Assembly: GCF_019578655.1 (NCBI RefSeq) | Contig: NC_063264.1 | Location: forward strand, 19,704,429 to 19,768,428 | Source: Ricinus communis | Taxonomy: Eukaryota > Streptophyta > Magnoliopsida > Malpighiales > Euphorbiaceae | Direction of reading: 5' to 3' | DNA length: 64,000 nucleotides | Shown: positions 51,079-63,200 of the stretch, piece by piece | How positions within the stretch are numbered: position 1 is the stretch's first letter | How the letters are laid out: each line of letters begins with the position of its first letter | Position numbers and translations under genes: made by a program | The notes under the pieces: generated by a model | Database searches by the model: none | What the model was told of the DNA's origin: nothing | Seen by the model: the letters and a program-made list of their open reading frames with translations, nothing else

Positions 51079-54000
51079 AAGGGATTGTTTTCTCATACTC
51101 ACAAATATACCAAAATTACGGGGTTGTTTTCTCTGATTGATAAATATCCCCGTATTACGGAGTTGTTTTCTAATATTTATAGATATACCCCTCTTACGGG
51201 GTTATTTTCTCATATTAAAAAATTTACACCTTCTAATGAGGCTGTTTTATCAGACTCGCAATTATACTACTTTTACGGGGTTATTCTCTTGTATTGATAA
51301 ATTGACCACTTTTACGGGGTCGTTCTCTTATAATATATCGTCTTCTCAAATTCATAAATATGCATGTTTTATGGTGTTATTTGCTTATATCGACAAATAT
51401 AACCCTTTTACGGGGTTATTTTCTCATATTATATAATTAATCCATCTAAGGGGTTGTTTTCTCATACTCACAAATATACCAAAATTACGGAGTTATTTTC
51501 TCTAATTGATAAATATCCCCGTATTACGGGGTTATTTTCTAATATTTATTGATATACCCCTCTTATGGGGTTGTTTTCTCATATTAAAAGATATACCACT
51601 TCTAACTAGCTTGTTTTCTCAGACTCTTAATTACACTACTTTTTACAGGGTTGTTTTCTCAGATTCATAGATATACACGTTTTATGAGGTTATTTTCTTA
51701 TATTGATAAATATACCAGTTTTACGGGGTTGTTTTCTCAAAAAAAATTATTAGCACTATTATGGGGTTATTTTTTCAAATTCATAAATATACACGTTTTA
51801 CGAGGTTATTTTCTCATATTCTAAATTACCTCGTTTAAGTAGTTGGTTGCTCATACTCATAAATATACCAAAATTAGGGGGTTATGCTCTCCGATTGATA
51901 AATATCCCCGTATTACGGGATTGTTTTCTAATATTTATAGATATATCCCTCTTACGGGGATATTTTCTCGTATTAATAGATTTACCCCTTCTAACGAGGT
52001 TATTTTCTTATACTCGCAATTACACTACTTTTACGGGGTTGTTTTCTCAGATTCATAAATATACACGTTTTATAAGGTTATTTTCTTATATTGATAAATA
52101 AACCACTTTATTGGGGTCGTTTTCTCATAATAAATTATTAGCACTATTATGGAGTTGTTTTCTCAAATTCATAAATATACACGTTTTACGAAGTTATTTT
52201 CTTACATCGACCAATACCCTTTTTACGGAGTTATTTTCTCATATTCTAAAATTACCACATTTAAGGGGTTGTTTTCTCATACTCACCAATATACTAAAAT
52301 TTTAGAGTTATTTTCTCCAATTAATAAATATCCCTGTATTACGGGGTTGTTTTCTCATATTAAAAAATTTACCCCCTCTAACGTGGCTATTTTTTAAGAC
52401 TTGCAATTCACTACTTTTACGGGGTTGTTTTGTCATATTAAAATATTTACCCCTTCTAACGAGGCTGTTTCATGAGACTTGCAATTCATTACAATTACGG
52501 TTTTATTTTTTCAAATTCATAAATATACATGTTTTACGAGGTTATTTCTTATATTGATAAATATACAACTTTTACGGGGTAATTTTCTCATAATATATTA
52601 TTAGCTCTATGATAGGGTTGTTTTCTCAAATTCAAAAATATACACGTTATTTTCTTAAATCAACAAATATAACCCTTTTACGGGGTTATTTTCTCATATT
52701 ATAAAATTAATCCACTTAATGGGTCGTTTTATCATACTCACAAATATACCAATATTACGGGATTATTTTCTCCGATTGATAAATATCTCTGTATTACGGG
52801 GTTGTTTTGTAATATTTATAGATATACCCCTCATATGGGGTTATTTTTTCATACTAAAAAATGTACACCTTCTAAGGAGGCTGTTTTCTTAGACTCGTAA
52901 TTACACTACTTTTACGGGGTTATTTTTAGATTCATAAATATACACATTTTATGAGGTTACTTTCTTAGATTGATAAATATATAAGTTTTACGGGGTTATT
53001 TTCTTAAATTGATAAATATACCCCTTTTACGGGGCCATTCTCTCATATTAGATTATTAGCACTATTATCGGGTTGTCTTCTCAAATTCATAAATATACAC
53101 GTTTTACCGCTTTATTTTCTTATATCGACAAATATAACCCTTTTACGGGGTTATTTTCTCGTATTATAAAATTAATCCATTTAAGGGGTCGTTTTCTCAT
53201 ACTCACAAATATACCCCTCTTACGGGGTTGTTTTCTCAATTTTAAAAATATACATGTTTTACGACGTTATTTATACCACTTTTACGGGGTCATATTCTCA
53301 TAATAAATTATTAGCACTATTATGGGGTTGTTTTCTCAAATTCATAAATATACACATTTTACGGGGTTATTTTCTTATATCGACAAATATACCCCTTTTA
53401 CGGGTTATTTTCTCATATTCTAAATTACCTCATTTAAGGGGTTGTTTACTCATACTCATAAATATACAAAAATTACGAGGTTATTTTCTCCAATTGATAA
53501 ATATCCCCATATTATGAGGTTGTTTTCTTATATTAAAAAATTTACCCCTTCTAACGAGGATGTTTTCTAGGACTTGCAATTCATTACTTTTACGGGATTA
53601 TTCTCTCATATTAAAAAATTTACTCCTTCTAACGAAGCTGTTTTCTCAGACTCGCAATTCACTACTTGTGTTATTTTTTCAAATTCATAAATATACACGT
53701 TTTACGAGGTTATTTTCTTATATTGATAAATATACCACTTTTATGAGGTCGTTTCTCATAATATATTATTAGCACTATTATGGGGTTGTTTTGTCAAATT
53801 CATAAATATACACGTATTACGAGGTTATTTTCTTATATCGACAAATATAACTCTTTTACAGGATTATTTTCTCATATTACAAAATTAATCCATTTAAGGG
53901 GTCGTTTTCTCTTACTCACAAATATAACAAAATTACGGGGTTATTTTCTCCGATTGATAAATATCCCCGTATTACCCAGTTGTTTTCTAATATTTATAGT

Positions 54001-54486
54001 TGTATCCGTCTTACGGGGTTATTTTCTTGTATTAATAAATTTTTCCCTTCTAACGAGTCTGTTTTCTCAGACTCGCAATTACACTACTTTTACGGGGTTC
54101 TTTTCTCATATTCATAAATATACTCGTTTACGAGGTTATTTTCTTACATTGATAAATATACCGCTTTTACGGGGTTGTTTTCTCATAATAAATTATTAGC
54201 ACTATTATGGAGTTGTTTTCTCAATTTTATAAATATACACGTTTTACGAGGTTATTTTCTTACATCGACAAATATACCCCTTTTACGGAGTTATTTTCTC
54301 ATGTTCTAAAATTACCCCATTTAAGGGGTTATTTTCTCATACTCACAAATATACTAAAATTTCGGGGTTATTTTCTCTAATTGATAAATATCCCTGTATT
54401 ACGGGTTTGTTTTCTCATATTAAAAAATTTACCCCTTCTAACGAGGTTGTTTTCAAAGACTTGTAATTCACTACTTTTACGGTGAA
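51079..54486 (-). repeat. 39-bp satellite array, inverted orientation, block 2c
   Basis: The array resumes after the solo LTR and parallels 29000-32165 closely, including odd monomers such as the TTTATCAGACTCG and ACGTTATTTATACC variants. It ends abruptly at TTTTACGGTG. Confidence 0.95.
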
Positions 54487-54543
54487 CTTGCAAAAATTAA
54501 TCGATTCTAATAAAAATTAATCAATTATGACATTAATCAACCT
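54487..54543. other. 57-bp non-satellite junction between arrays of opposite orientation
   Basis: Between the end of the inverted array and the start of the third array is an AT-rich piece with the near-repeat AAAAATTAATCGATT / AAAAATTAATCAATT. It has no satellite motif. Confidence 0.7.
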
Positions 54544-55975
54544 AGTAAGAGGGATATATTTTTTAGTATTCAAAAATAACCCTGTAGGAGGAGTATATTT
54601 TTGAGTGAAAGAAGAACATCGTAGAAGGGGTATATTTGTAAAAATGAGAAAACAACCCAGTAAGAGGGCTATATTTTTTATTATGAGAAAACACACTTGT
54701 AATAGGGGGTATAATAGTGAGTACGATAAAACAACAAGTTAAGAGGGATATATTTTCTAGTATGAGAAATCAACACAATAAGATGGGTGTATTTGTGAGC
54801 ATGAGACCCTGTATGAGGGGTTACATCTAGGAGTATGAGAAAACAACCCCGTAAGAGGGATATATTTGTAAACATTGGAACACAACCCTGTAAGAGGGGT
54901 TTATTTTTGAGTGTGAAAAAACAATCCTGTAAGAGTGATATATTTGTGAGTATGAGAAAACAACCATGTAAAATGTGATATATTTCTGAATATGAGAAAA
55001 TAATCCCATAAAAAGTGAAATATTTGTGAGTATGAGAAAATAATCCCGTAAGATGGGTATATTTGTAAAAATGACAAAACAACCTGGTAAGAGTGTATAT
55101 TTGTGAGTATAAGAAAACAACCTCATAAGAGGGGGTACATTTGTGTATATGAGAAAAAAATCCTGTAACAGGGATATATTTCTAATGGAAAATAACCCTG
55201 TAAGAAGGATATATTTGTGATTATAAGAAAACAACCCTGTAGGAGGAGGTATATATATGTGTATGAGAAAACAACATTGTAAGATGAGTATACTTCTTAG
55301 TATGAGAAAACAACACAATAAGAGGTATATATTTTTTACTATACAAAAACAACCCTATAAAAAGGGGTATATTTGTGAGTATGAGAAAACTACCCCGTAA
55401 CTGGCGTATATTTGTGAGTATGAGAAGATGACATTGTAAGAGGGGTGTATTTATGAGTACGAAAAATAACTCCGTAGAAGAAGTATATATGTAAATATAA
55501 GAAAGCAACCTAGTAAGGAAGTATATATGTGAGTATGAGAAAACAACCCCACAAGAGGGATATATTTATGAGTATTAGAGAAAACTCCTTAGGAGGGAAT
55601 ATTTGTAAAAATGAGGAAATAACTCAGTAAAAAGGTATATTTGTGAGTATGAGAAAATAACCCCGTAAGAGGGGGTACATTTATGAGTATGAGAAAATAA
55701 CCCTGTAAGAGGGATATATTTATTAATATTGGAAAGCAATCCATATGATGGGTATATTTATGAGTATAAGAAAACAACCTATAATAGGGGGTACATTTGT
55801 GAGCATGAGAATACAACCTCGTAAGAGGGACATATATGCCAATATTGAATAAGAACCCCATAAGAGAGGTATATTTATGAGTATGAAAAAATAACCATGT
55901 AGAAGAAGTATATTTTTAAATATGAGAAAGTAACCGAGTAAAGGGGGTATATTTATGAGTATAAGAAAATAGAGA
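54544..55975 (+). repeat. Third satellite array, simpler ~39-40-bp monomer
   Basis: Monomers of the type AACAACCCTGTAAGAGGG followed by TATATTTGTGAGTATGAG recur head to tail in the first orientation. Nearly all resemble one or two of the monomer types of the main satellite (the GTAAGAGGGG and GTGAGTATG ones). The eleven-type order is not visible. Monomers vary by indels. The array fades near 55975. It may be an older edge of the satellite or the ancestral simple form. Confidence 0.85.
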
Positions 55976-56448
55976 GTTATCAGATGATTTATGTTAATTT
56001 ATACATCACAATTGATGGCATACAATTATACTAGGAAGGAGTTGAACATAATTAACTAGTTACTTAGATTAAAAATATTAACATGGGATGGGTTTAATAA
56101 AAATGGGCTAGACTTAAGTGAACTATATGTGTTATTTGATATGTTTGTATATGAACTGTTGTGGCCATCGGGAATGATCTATTAATCACTAAACTTACAA
56201 ACTAAGAAACACAAATAAGGATGTTGGCTTCCGGATCCATCTTTGTATTTATATGGCGTAAGCTTCCTTATGAAATTTGAGAAATGCACTCATTAGTAAA
56301 GGTTTCTCAATGAATTGGTCGGGTGACGACTTCTGTCTCCGCGCTAGTCTAAATGATTAGTTAGCGTGTTTCCCATTAGGTTGAAAAGCCTTGCAGGGCC
56401 GTAGTCGCTAAAAACATTTGAGTGCGAGCTTGAAATCGCTGCCCCTAG
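55976..56448 (+). mobile_element. Probable LTR end of a Tat/Ogre-like gypsy element
   Basis: This single-copy stretch has no coding frame. It ends just before a sequence resembling the Tat/Ogre primer-binding site. The approach to it (GCGAGCTTGAAATCGCTGCCCCTAG, read in pieces) looks like the U5 ends of that group as I remember them. No matching second LTR lies in the window, so boundaries are not fixed. The call rests mainly on the primer site. Confidence 0.35.
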
Positions 56449-56466
56449 TAGCGACTCCGTTGGAGA
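56449..56466 (+). other. Possible primer-binding site, tRNA-Arg type (Tat/Ogre)
   Basis: TAGCGACTCCGTTGGAGA resembles the TGGCGACTC-CTGGGGA primer site of Tat/Ogre elements, with three G/A or C/T transitions as expected of decayed, methylated DNA. Confidence 0.4.
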
Positions 56467-57198
56467 TAAGAGAAGTTGATTCTAGTATATGTTTGTCTTT
56501 AATTTTATTATTTAACAGATTATTCTTGCATCATTACACCATTTGCACATATTATGCACTTTAGTCTTTATAGCCCTGACGGTGTCGATTAGTGGTTCTT
56601 TGATTCCACTCAAACCTTAAAATTATGACACGGGCTAAACATCACTAATAAGTAATGAGTGAATTTTCTTTATTACATGGACCCTTGAGTGGGGAGATGA
56701 GCCAAGAAAGACTATCTTTTACTTGTGGGAGCCTTTTATCCTTACCCAAGACTCAGCTCACAGTAATGACAGTAGCTATATGAAATGTTTCTCCTTATAA
56801 GTGTCTAAACCCTAAGTATTAAAAGCCTTGGCCCAAATACAGAGAAACATTGCCTTGTTTATTTTAAATCTACTTTGAGAGTTTATGGCATGTGCATCGA
56901 GCCTACTATTCCTAATTGATAGAAAGCCTAGACCTAAAATCCTAGAGAAGAAAGACTCACCATGAACAGTGTGTAGGAGTAATAAGGTTGGAAGGATGAA
57001 TTGATGCACTTTTTCTTCTTGTTGTTCATCTTCTCATTCTCTTAGTGATGATGTGTTGGATGACAAGGATAAGCTTTTATAAAATATGCTTTCAAAACTA
57101 AGCTTTTGTAAAAATAAGTGCTCAAGCTTAGAAGATCTTAAGAGGTCAAAGAAAGAAATTGCCTCTTTAAAACTTCTAATGACGATCTAAAGAAATCA
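56467..57198 (+). other. Non-coding stretch between the putative LTR end and the copia gag remnant
   Basis: About 530 bp (to near 57000) has no convincing frame and would be leader of the Tat/Ogre-like element. From about 57000 a broken frame encodes a Ser-rich, acidic stretch with LSDD and then charged coiled-coil-like sequence, leading into the Gag remnant. The join between the two elements is not resolved. Confidence 0.4.
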
Positions 57199-57820
57199 TT
57201 GGATGAAGTTTCAAATGAAAAGCTTTTAAGGAAACAACTCCTTGAAAATGAAGTTCAAGAGTTTAGGAATTCAATTTCAAGATTTCTCAAAGGTAAAAAG
57301 TCTTCAAATACAGTAGTTGTATCTCAAAGACCTCCCCTTGTGAGATATGGACTTGGGTTCAATGGAGCTTCATCTTCCATACCTCAAACATCCAATTCCA
57401 CAGTCTTTGTTAAGGCCACTCAAACTCCAATCATTGTGAGAAACTCCAATAGAGTCTAAAAGGACAAAGCACACTCTAAACCTCTGTTCAAAAGAAAAGG
57501 AAAGGTACACATGCTCTAAAGGCTAAGCTAAAAGGAACAAGACATGCATTCACATATAGGAAACTAAAATTTAATAAGTCTTGCTCATGCATGTGTGATG
57601 ATATAATTGTGTGAGGTCTAAACCTCAACCAAAAGTGGTTAAAAAGACCAAATCTAATTTTAAGCTCACTTGCCATTATTGCATAAGAGTTGGACATATC
57701 AATTTTAAATGCCAAATAAGGAAGATGCATCTCTTCATAGATGAATTTTCCAAAGCTAACTATAAAGGACCCAACCTTTTTTGGGTACCTAAAATCAAAT
57801 TATTTAACCTTCTTTTGTAG
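57199..57820 (+). pseudogene. Ty1/copia Gag remnant with zinc knuckle
   Basis: The first open piece (57199-57459) has a charged, coiled-coil-like start (EKLLRKQLLENEVQEFRNSI) and a Ser/Asn-rich part. After frame breaks, the second piece (57611-57820) carries a CCHC zinc knuckle, C21-C24-H29-C34 (CHYCIRVGHINFKC), and then GPNLFWVPK, typical of the end of Gag in Sire-like copia elements. Gag would form the particle and bind RNA. Stops separate the pieces and the following protease, so it is not functional. Confidence 0.75.
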
Positions 57821-58024
57821 GTGTGTCTTAAATCCACAAGCATAAATCTTTGGCATGTTGATAATGGATGCTCAATGCACATGTCAGGTGACAAAAGTCT
57901 CTTTGTAAATGTCAAGAACTATGATAAAGGCAAAGTCACATTCAGAAATGATGCCAAGGGTAAGGTAATTGGCATGGCTCCATTAGTAAGAATGGTAAAT
58001 CTTTCATTGATGATGTTTTCTTAG
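57821..58024 (+). pseudogene. Ty1/copia protease remnant
   Basis: The piece reads LWHVDNGCSMHMSGDKSLF. The copia family has the aspartic protease motif D-S-G with CSRHMTGD at this point; here it is D14-N15-G16, so the serine is lost. A stop codon (TAG at 57818) separates it from the Gag frame, and the frame ends at a stop at 58022, just before HNLLSVTQLCDKG. Confidence 0.75.
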
Positions 58025-58032
58025 TTGATGGA

Positions 58033-58800
58033 TTGAAACACAATTTGTTGAGTGTAACTCAATTGTGTGACAAAGGTAATAGAGTTGCTTTTGACTCCAA
58101 TGTCAATGCCCTAGTGGATGAAAATGTGATATTCAAAGGAGAAAGAAGTAGCAACACCTACATAATTAACCTATACAAAGTTGTTAATCAATATTTCAAG
58201 TGCCTTATTTCTATTAGTGATGAATCTTGGCTATGGCATAGAAGACTTGGTCATGCAAGTATGGAGCTTATAGACAAGTTAGCCAAAAAGGAGCTAGTAG
58301 ATGGACTCCTCAAAGTGAAGTTCATCAAAGACAAGCCTTGTGAACCATGTCAAATGGGAAAAACATCTATCATCTTTTAAGTCTAAAACCATTGTACGTA
58401 GCTCTAGACCACTTCAACTATTACGTATAGACTTGTTTGGGCCTACAAGAGTAGCTAGGTTGGGTGGAAAGTCATTTGCATTTCTGATTGCAGATGACTA
58501 CTCTAGATTTACTTGGGTTAATTTTCCTGCTCATAAGAATGAAGCCTTTAACATTTTCAAATCATTTGCAAAATGGGTTCAAAATGAAAAAGGATATTTG
58601 ATTTCTTCTATAAGAAGTGATCATGGAATAGAATTTAAAAATGATTTTTTTTGAAATCCTTTGCAAAGAATTTGGAAATTCACACAAATTTTCATCTCCT
58701 AGGACACCACAACAAAATAGAGTTTTAGAAAGAAAAAATAGAACACTAATGTAAATGGCTAAAAGAATGCTCAATGAGTACAAACTCTCTTCTTACTGTT
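58033..58800 (+). pseudogene. Ty1/copia integrase region, frameshifted
   Basis: The first frame (58033-58380) has the pre-integrase domain with the zinc-binding pattern LWHRRLGHAS ... CEPCQMGK. The core continues in the next frame (58340-58654): first Asp in RIDLFGP, DDYSRFTW, then second Asp in IRSDHGIEF. A run of eight T near 58643 breaks the frame, after which PRTPQQNRVLERKNRTLM holds the catalytic Glu, followed by a stop where the family has Glu or Gln. All three catalytic positions survive but in different frames. Confidence 0.8.
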
Positions 58801-59380
58801 TGGTGGAAGCTGTTAGCACTAGTTGTTATATTGTAAATAAAGTTTCAAAAGACCTTTATTAAATAAAACTTCTTATAAGCTTTGGAATAGAAGAAAGCCT
58901 AAGGTTTCATACTTTAGAGTATTTGGATGCAAATGCTACATTTTGAATACTAAGGAAAATCTTAGAAAATTTAACTCTAAACCTGATATTGGAATCTCCC
59001 TAGGCTACTCAAGTATTGGAAAAGCCTATGAATCTAGGAAGCTTGATCTTGGGAAATGTACTTATGTGAATGATCTTGTAGGTATATTTGAGGAGCTAAA
59101 TATAAACCTTGATAACCCATCAAAAGAGGTTGATAAATCCATAGAAAGGAATCAAGAAGATCAAAAAAATCATGATGCAACTCAAGATCCTCAAATATTG
59201 GAAAATTTACAAAGTCCTCCCAAGGAGTGGAGCTTCAAAAAGGATCACCTTCTCTCTCAAGTTATTAGAGACTCATCAAAGGACGTAAGTACTTGTTCTA
59301 AACTAGTAGCTTTAAATAATCTAGCATTTGTTTCTCAATTTGAGCCAAGGAATATTGTGAGGATCTAAATGATGAGAGTT
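58801..59380 (+). pseudogene. Ty1/copia region linking integrase and RT
   Basis: The frame 58943-59368 carries FNSKPDIGISLGYSSIGKAY, the conserved segment that follows copia integrase, then a variable acidic linker (DKSIERNQEDQKNHD) and LNNLAFVSQFEPRNI, the lead-in to RT. It is joined to its neighbours only across frame breaks. Confidence 0.7.
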
Positions 59381-60243
59381 GAGTGATTACTAAGCAAGAT
59401 GAACTTAACCAATTTGAGAAAAACAAAGTATGGAAACTTGTTCCTGGACTTAAGGAGCCCTAAATTATTAGGTGTAATGGGTGTTTAGAAACAAGTTAGA
59501 TGAGCAAGGCTCTATCACGAGAAATAAAGCTAGATTGGTTGCAAAAGGTTACAACCAAGAGGAAGGTATTGATTATGATGAGACCTTTGCTCTGGTTGCT
59601 ATACTCGAAGTTATTGGGATACTCTTAGCTTATGCATGTCACATAAATTTTAAATTGTTTCAAATGGGTGCGAAAAATACATTCTTAAATGGATATATTG
59701 AGGAGGAAGTCTATGTTGAGCAACCTCCTGGTTTTGCAAGTTTCATAATCATGTTTTTAAATTGACTAAAGCCTTATATGGATTGAAACAAGCCCCTAAA
59801 GCTTAGTATGAAGGGCTTAGTTCCTTTTTAATTGAAAATGGATTTTTAAAAGGAAAGGTTGATACTACACTATTTGGTAAGAAACACAAGCACGATACTC
59901 TAATTGTTCAAATTATATTGATGACATTATGTTTGGTACTACTAATGAACTGCTTTGTAAGGATTTTGCTAAGTGTATGACTAGGGAATTTGAAATGAGC
60001 ATGATGGGAGAGCTCAAATTCCTTCTTGGTCTTCAAATCCAAAAAAGCAAGGATGGAATATTTATTAACCAATCAAAGTACATAAAAGAACTCCTTAAGA
60101 AATTTGAGATAGACGGTTGTAAAGTAGCAAAGACTCCCATGAGTGTCATAACTAAATTGGACAAAGATGAGATGGGTAATAGTGTTAATGAAAAGCTCTA
60201 TAGAGGTAATGATAAGATCTCCCTTACATTTAACCGCTTCTAG
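59381..60243 (+). pseudogene. Ty1/copia reverse transcriptase, broken and truncated
   Basis: Motifs appear in order: RNKARLVAKGYNQEEGIDYD, the NTFLNGYIEEEVYVEQPPGF block, LTKALYGLKQAPKA with a following stop (TAG), the active site read as YIDD near 59918-59929 in another frame, then MGELKFLLGLQI and SKYIKELLKKF. The usual VKSAFLNG has become AKNTFLNG, so a catalytic-site Asp nearby is also changed (MGAKN for MDVKS). The frame ends at about 60215 in VNEKLYRG, where RNase H should follow; instead the 1-kb tandem repeat begins. The wording of the motifs fits Sire/Maximus-type copia elements (inference). Confidence 0.8.
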
Positions 60244-60255
60244 ACCTGATATTAA

Positions 60256-63200
60256 GTAAGAAGAAGAAACTACAAGCTAAATATGAATAAATAAATGAAT
60301 AAACTTGTCAATTGTGTTCCTATGATTCTTTACACCAATCCATGTGTCATCAAGAGTCCTTATGCCTAGAGGAACAAGAAATGAGAGGAACAAGGAATGA
60401 TAGAGATTCTAATGGTGCAAAACCTGAATCGAAATTTTGGGTCATGCCTCAATTTTCGTCGTTCTCTCATTCCTCTAGAAGATTCATCTGCAATCATTCA
60501 GAGAATGATATCAATACTCGATCAACTAATTTTTTTCTTCGCATTTGTCCAGGTATTGGATCGTGCCTATAATTGCCGCTTGCATGTGCTTTCACTAAAC
60601 ACTCGTGTTTTTCTCTAAATAAAACCATTCTTACTAGACATAGATTAAAAATAGAGGCACAAAAGAAACAAACAAAATGAGAACTTAGGTAGAATTTCAG
60701 ATTCAACAAGGAAAGAAATCATAAGCTATTTGTTCTCTTCCATTTCAGACGTGAGCGATAAGTCTTTTTGCTAGCGCAAGTCTTGACCAGTCCGCAAAGT
60801 TCTTGTACGAATCTAAAAACTTTGTTTACCACAAGGAGAAAATAAAAAAAAAATATGTTCATTAGCCTCTAGTATTCAATTACATGTGGTTTCTATACTG
60901 CAAAAACCCTCATTCCATAAGAAGAAGTAACTAGAAGCTAATTATGAATAAATAAATAAAGAATGATCAATAATCTAAAGTCAAATAATGGACTAGAGAG
61001 TAGTTGACTAGTCAACAACTCTCGTAGTCTCAAATTTTATGAGTCAGCTTTATGAAACCAAGAGAAAATTCGTGTTGGCCTACCCAATAATACTCCGACC
61101 CAAATTACTTCATTATATGCATCCCAAATGTCAAATGCTCATATTCCCACTTATATTATGCTTTTATTAATTGAAAATAGCATGATTTCTCCCTTACGCG
61201 CATAGATTTACATCTCCTCCTCCTTGATTATAAAATCACGCACCAATCCACTGGCCAAGCGTGTCAGTTGCATTCCCATAATTCCTTATGTCAATTCTTG
61301 TGTCATCAAGAGTTCTCGTGCCTATAGGAACAAGAAAGGATAGAGATCCCAATAGTACAAATCCTTAATTAGAATATTTGGGCATTGCCTCGATACTCGA
61401 CATTCCCTCTTTTCTCCAAATGATTCGTCTGTTATCATTCAAAGAATATAATATCAATACTCGATCAACTAATTTTCTTTCTTCACATTTGTGCAATCAT
61501 TGCATCGGTGCCTATAATTTCTGCTTCCTCGCGCTTTACCTCAACACTCATATTTATGCTCGCAAAATAAAACCAAATCATCATACTAGATATAGATTAA
61601 AAAGGGACGAATAAAAGAAATGAAGAAATGAGAACAGATGTAGGATTTCAAATTGAATAAGAAAAGAAATCACAAGTCCTTTATTCTCTTCCGTACGGCT
61701 AAGCATGAGGATAAAATAGAATTATTTTAAACACAAGGGTAGAGAAAGAATACAAAAGAGAGGAAGGATGTGAGCAATAAATCTATATGTTTGGTAGCGC
61801 GAGACTTGATAAGTCCATAAGCTTCTTGAAAGAACCGATATCTTGATTTCTTGCAATGTAGAATATTGAAATAATATGCTCACTAGCCTCAAATATTCGG
61901 TTGCATGCGGTTTTCATAGTGCAAAAAGCTCTCATTCCATAAGAAGAAGAAACTACAAGCCAAATATGATTAAATAAATAAATATGAATAAAGTTAAATC
62001 AAGAACCATAGAGGAGTTGACTAGTCAATAACTCTTGTAGTCCTAAATTTTATGACCGTGCTTAAGGAAAATAAGGAAAATTTTCCATGGGCCTATCCAA
62101 TAACACTCTGGCCCAAATTACTTCATTATATGTGTTCTAGACATCAAAACATGTGCATCCTGCTTGGATTAATATAAAGCAACATGGTTCCTCCCTTATG
62201 CATATGGATTTGGGTCTTTCCTTACTTGATCATCAAGTCACACGCCAATGCCACTAGTAAAACTTATCAATTGCATGATTCTTTACCCTTATCCATATGT
62301 CATCAAGAGTCCTCAAGCCTATAGGAATAAGAAATGAGAGGAACAAGGAATGATAAAAATTCTAATGGTGCAAAAGCTAAATCAGAATATTGGGTATGCC
62401 TTTATTCTCATCGTTCCCTTTTTCCTTCAAAAGATTCATCTGTGATTATTCAAAGAATGATATCAATACTCGATCAACTAATTTTTTTCTTTGCATTTAT
62501 CCAAGCATTGGATCGATGCCTATAACTGCCACTTCCACATGCTTTCACCAAACACTCGTGTTTATGCTCTCTAAATAAAACCAAACCTACTAGACAGAGA
62601 TTAGAAAGAGAGACACAAAAGGAACGAAAAGAATAAGAACATAAGTAGGATTTTAGATCTAATAAGGAAAGAAAACATAAGTTATTTGTTCTCTTCCATG
62701 CGTCAAGGTAAGATAAAGAACATAAAAGAAAGGAAGGACATGAGTGATAAGTCTATATTTGCTAGCGCGAGTCTTGATTAGTCCATAAAGTTCTTGTACA
62801 AATCCAAAACTTCATTTCCCACGAGGTAGAAAATGGAAATAATATACTCACTAGCCTTAAGTATTCACTTGCATGCGTTTTCCATATGGCGAAAGTCCTC
62901 ATTCTATAAGAATCAGTAAGTAGAAGCTAAATATAGATAGATAAATAAATAAATAAAGACTGATGAATAAACTAATTTCAAATCATCGACTAGAGAGGAG
63001 TTGACTAGTCAATAACTCTCGTAGTCCCAAATTATATGAGCCAGCTTTATGAAACAATGGGAAAATTCACGTTGGCCTACCTAATAATACTCCTACCCAA
63101 ATTACTTCATTATATGCATCCCAAACATCAGAATGCTTGCATTTCTACTTGTATTATGCTTGGATTAATTAAAAACTACATGATTTCTCCATTACGCACA

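Noticed and set aside
26260..54486. Telomere-like motif TTACGGGGTT
   Set aside because: It occurs once per 39 bp inside a complex monomer, not as a short G-rich tandem repeat.
54681..55861. Bottom-strand open frames of 80-163 codons in the third array
   Set aside because: Same 13-codon satellite effect; no domain.
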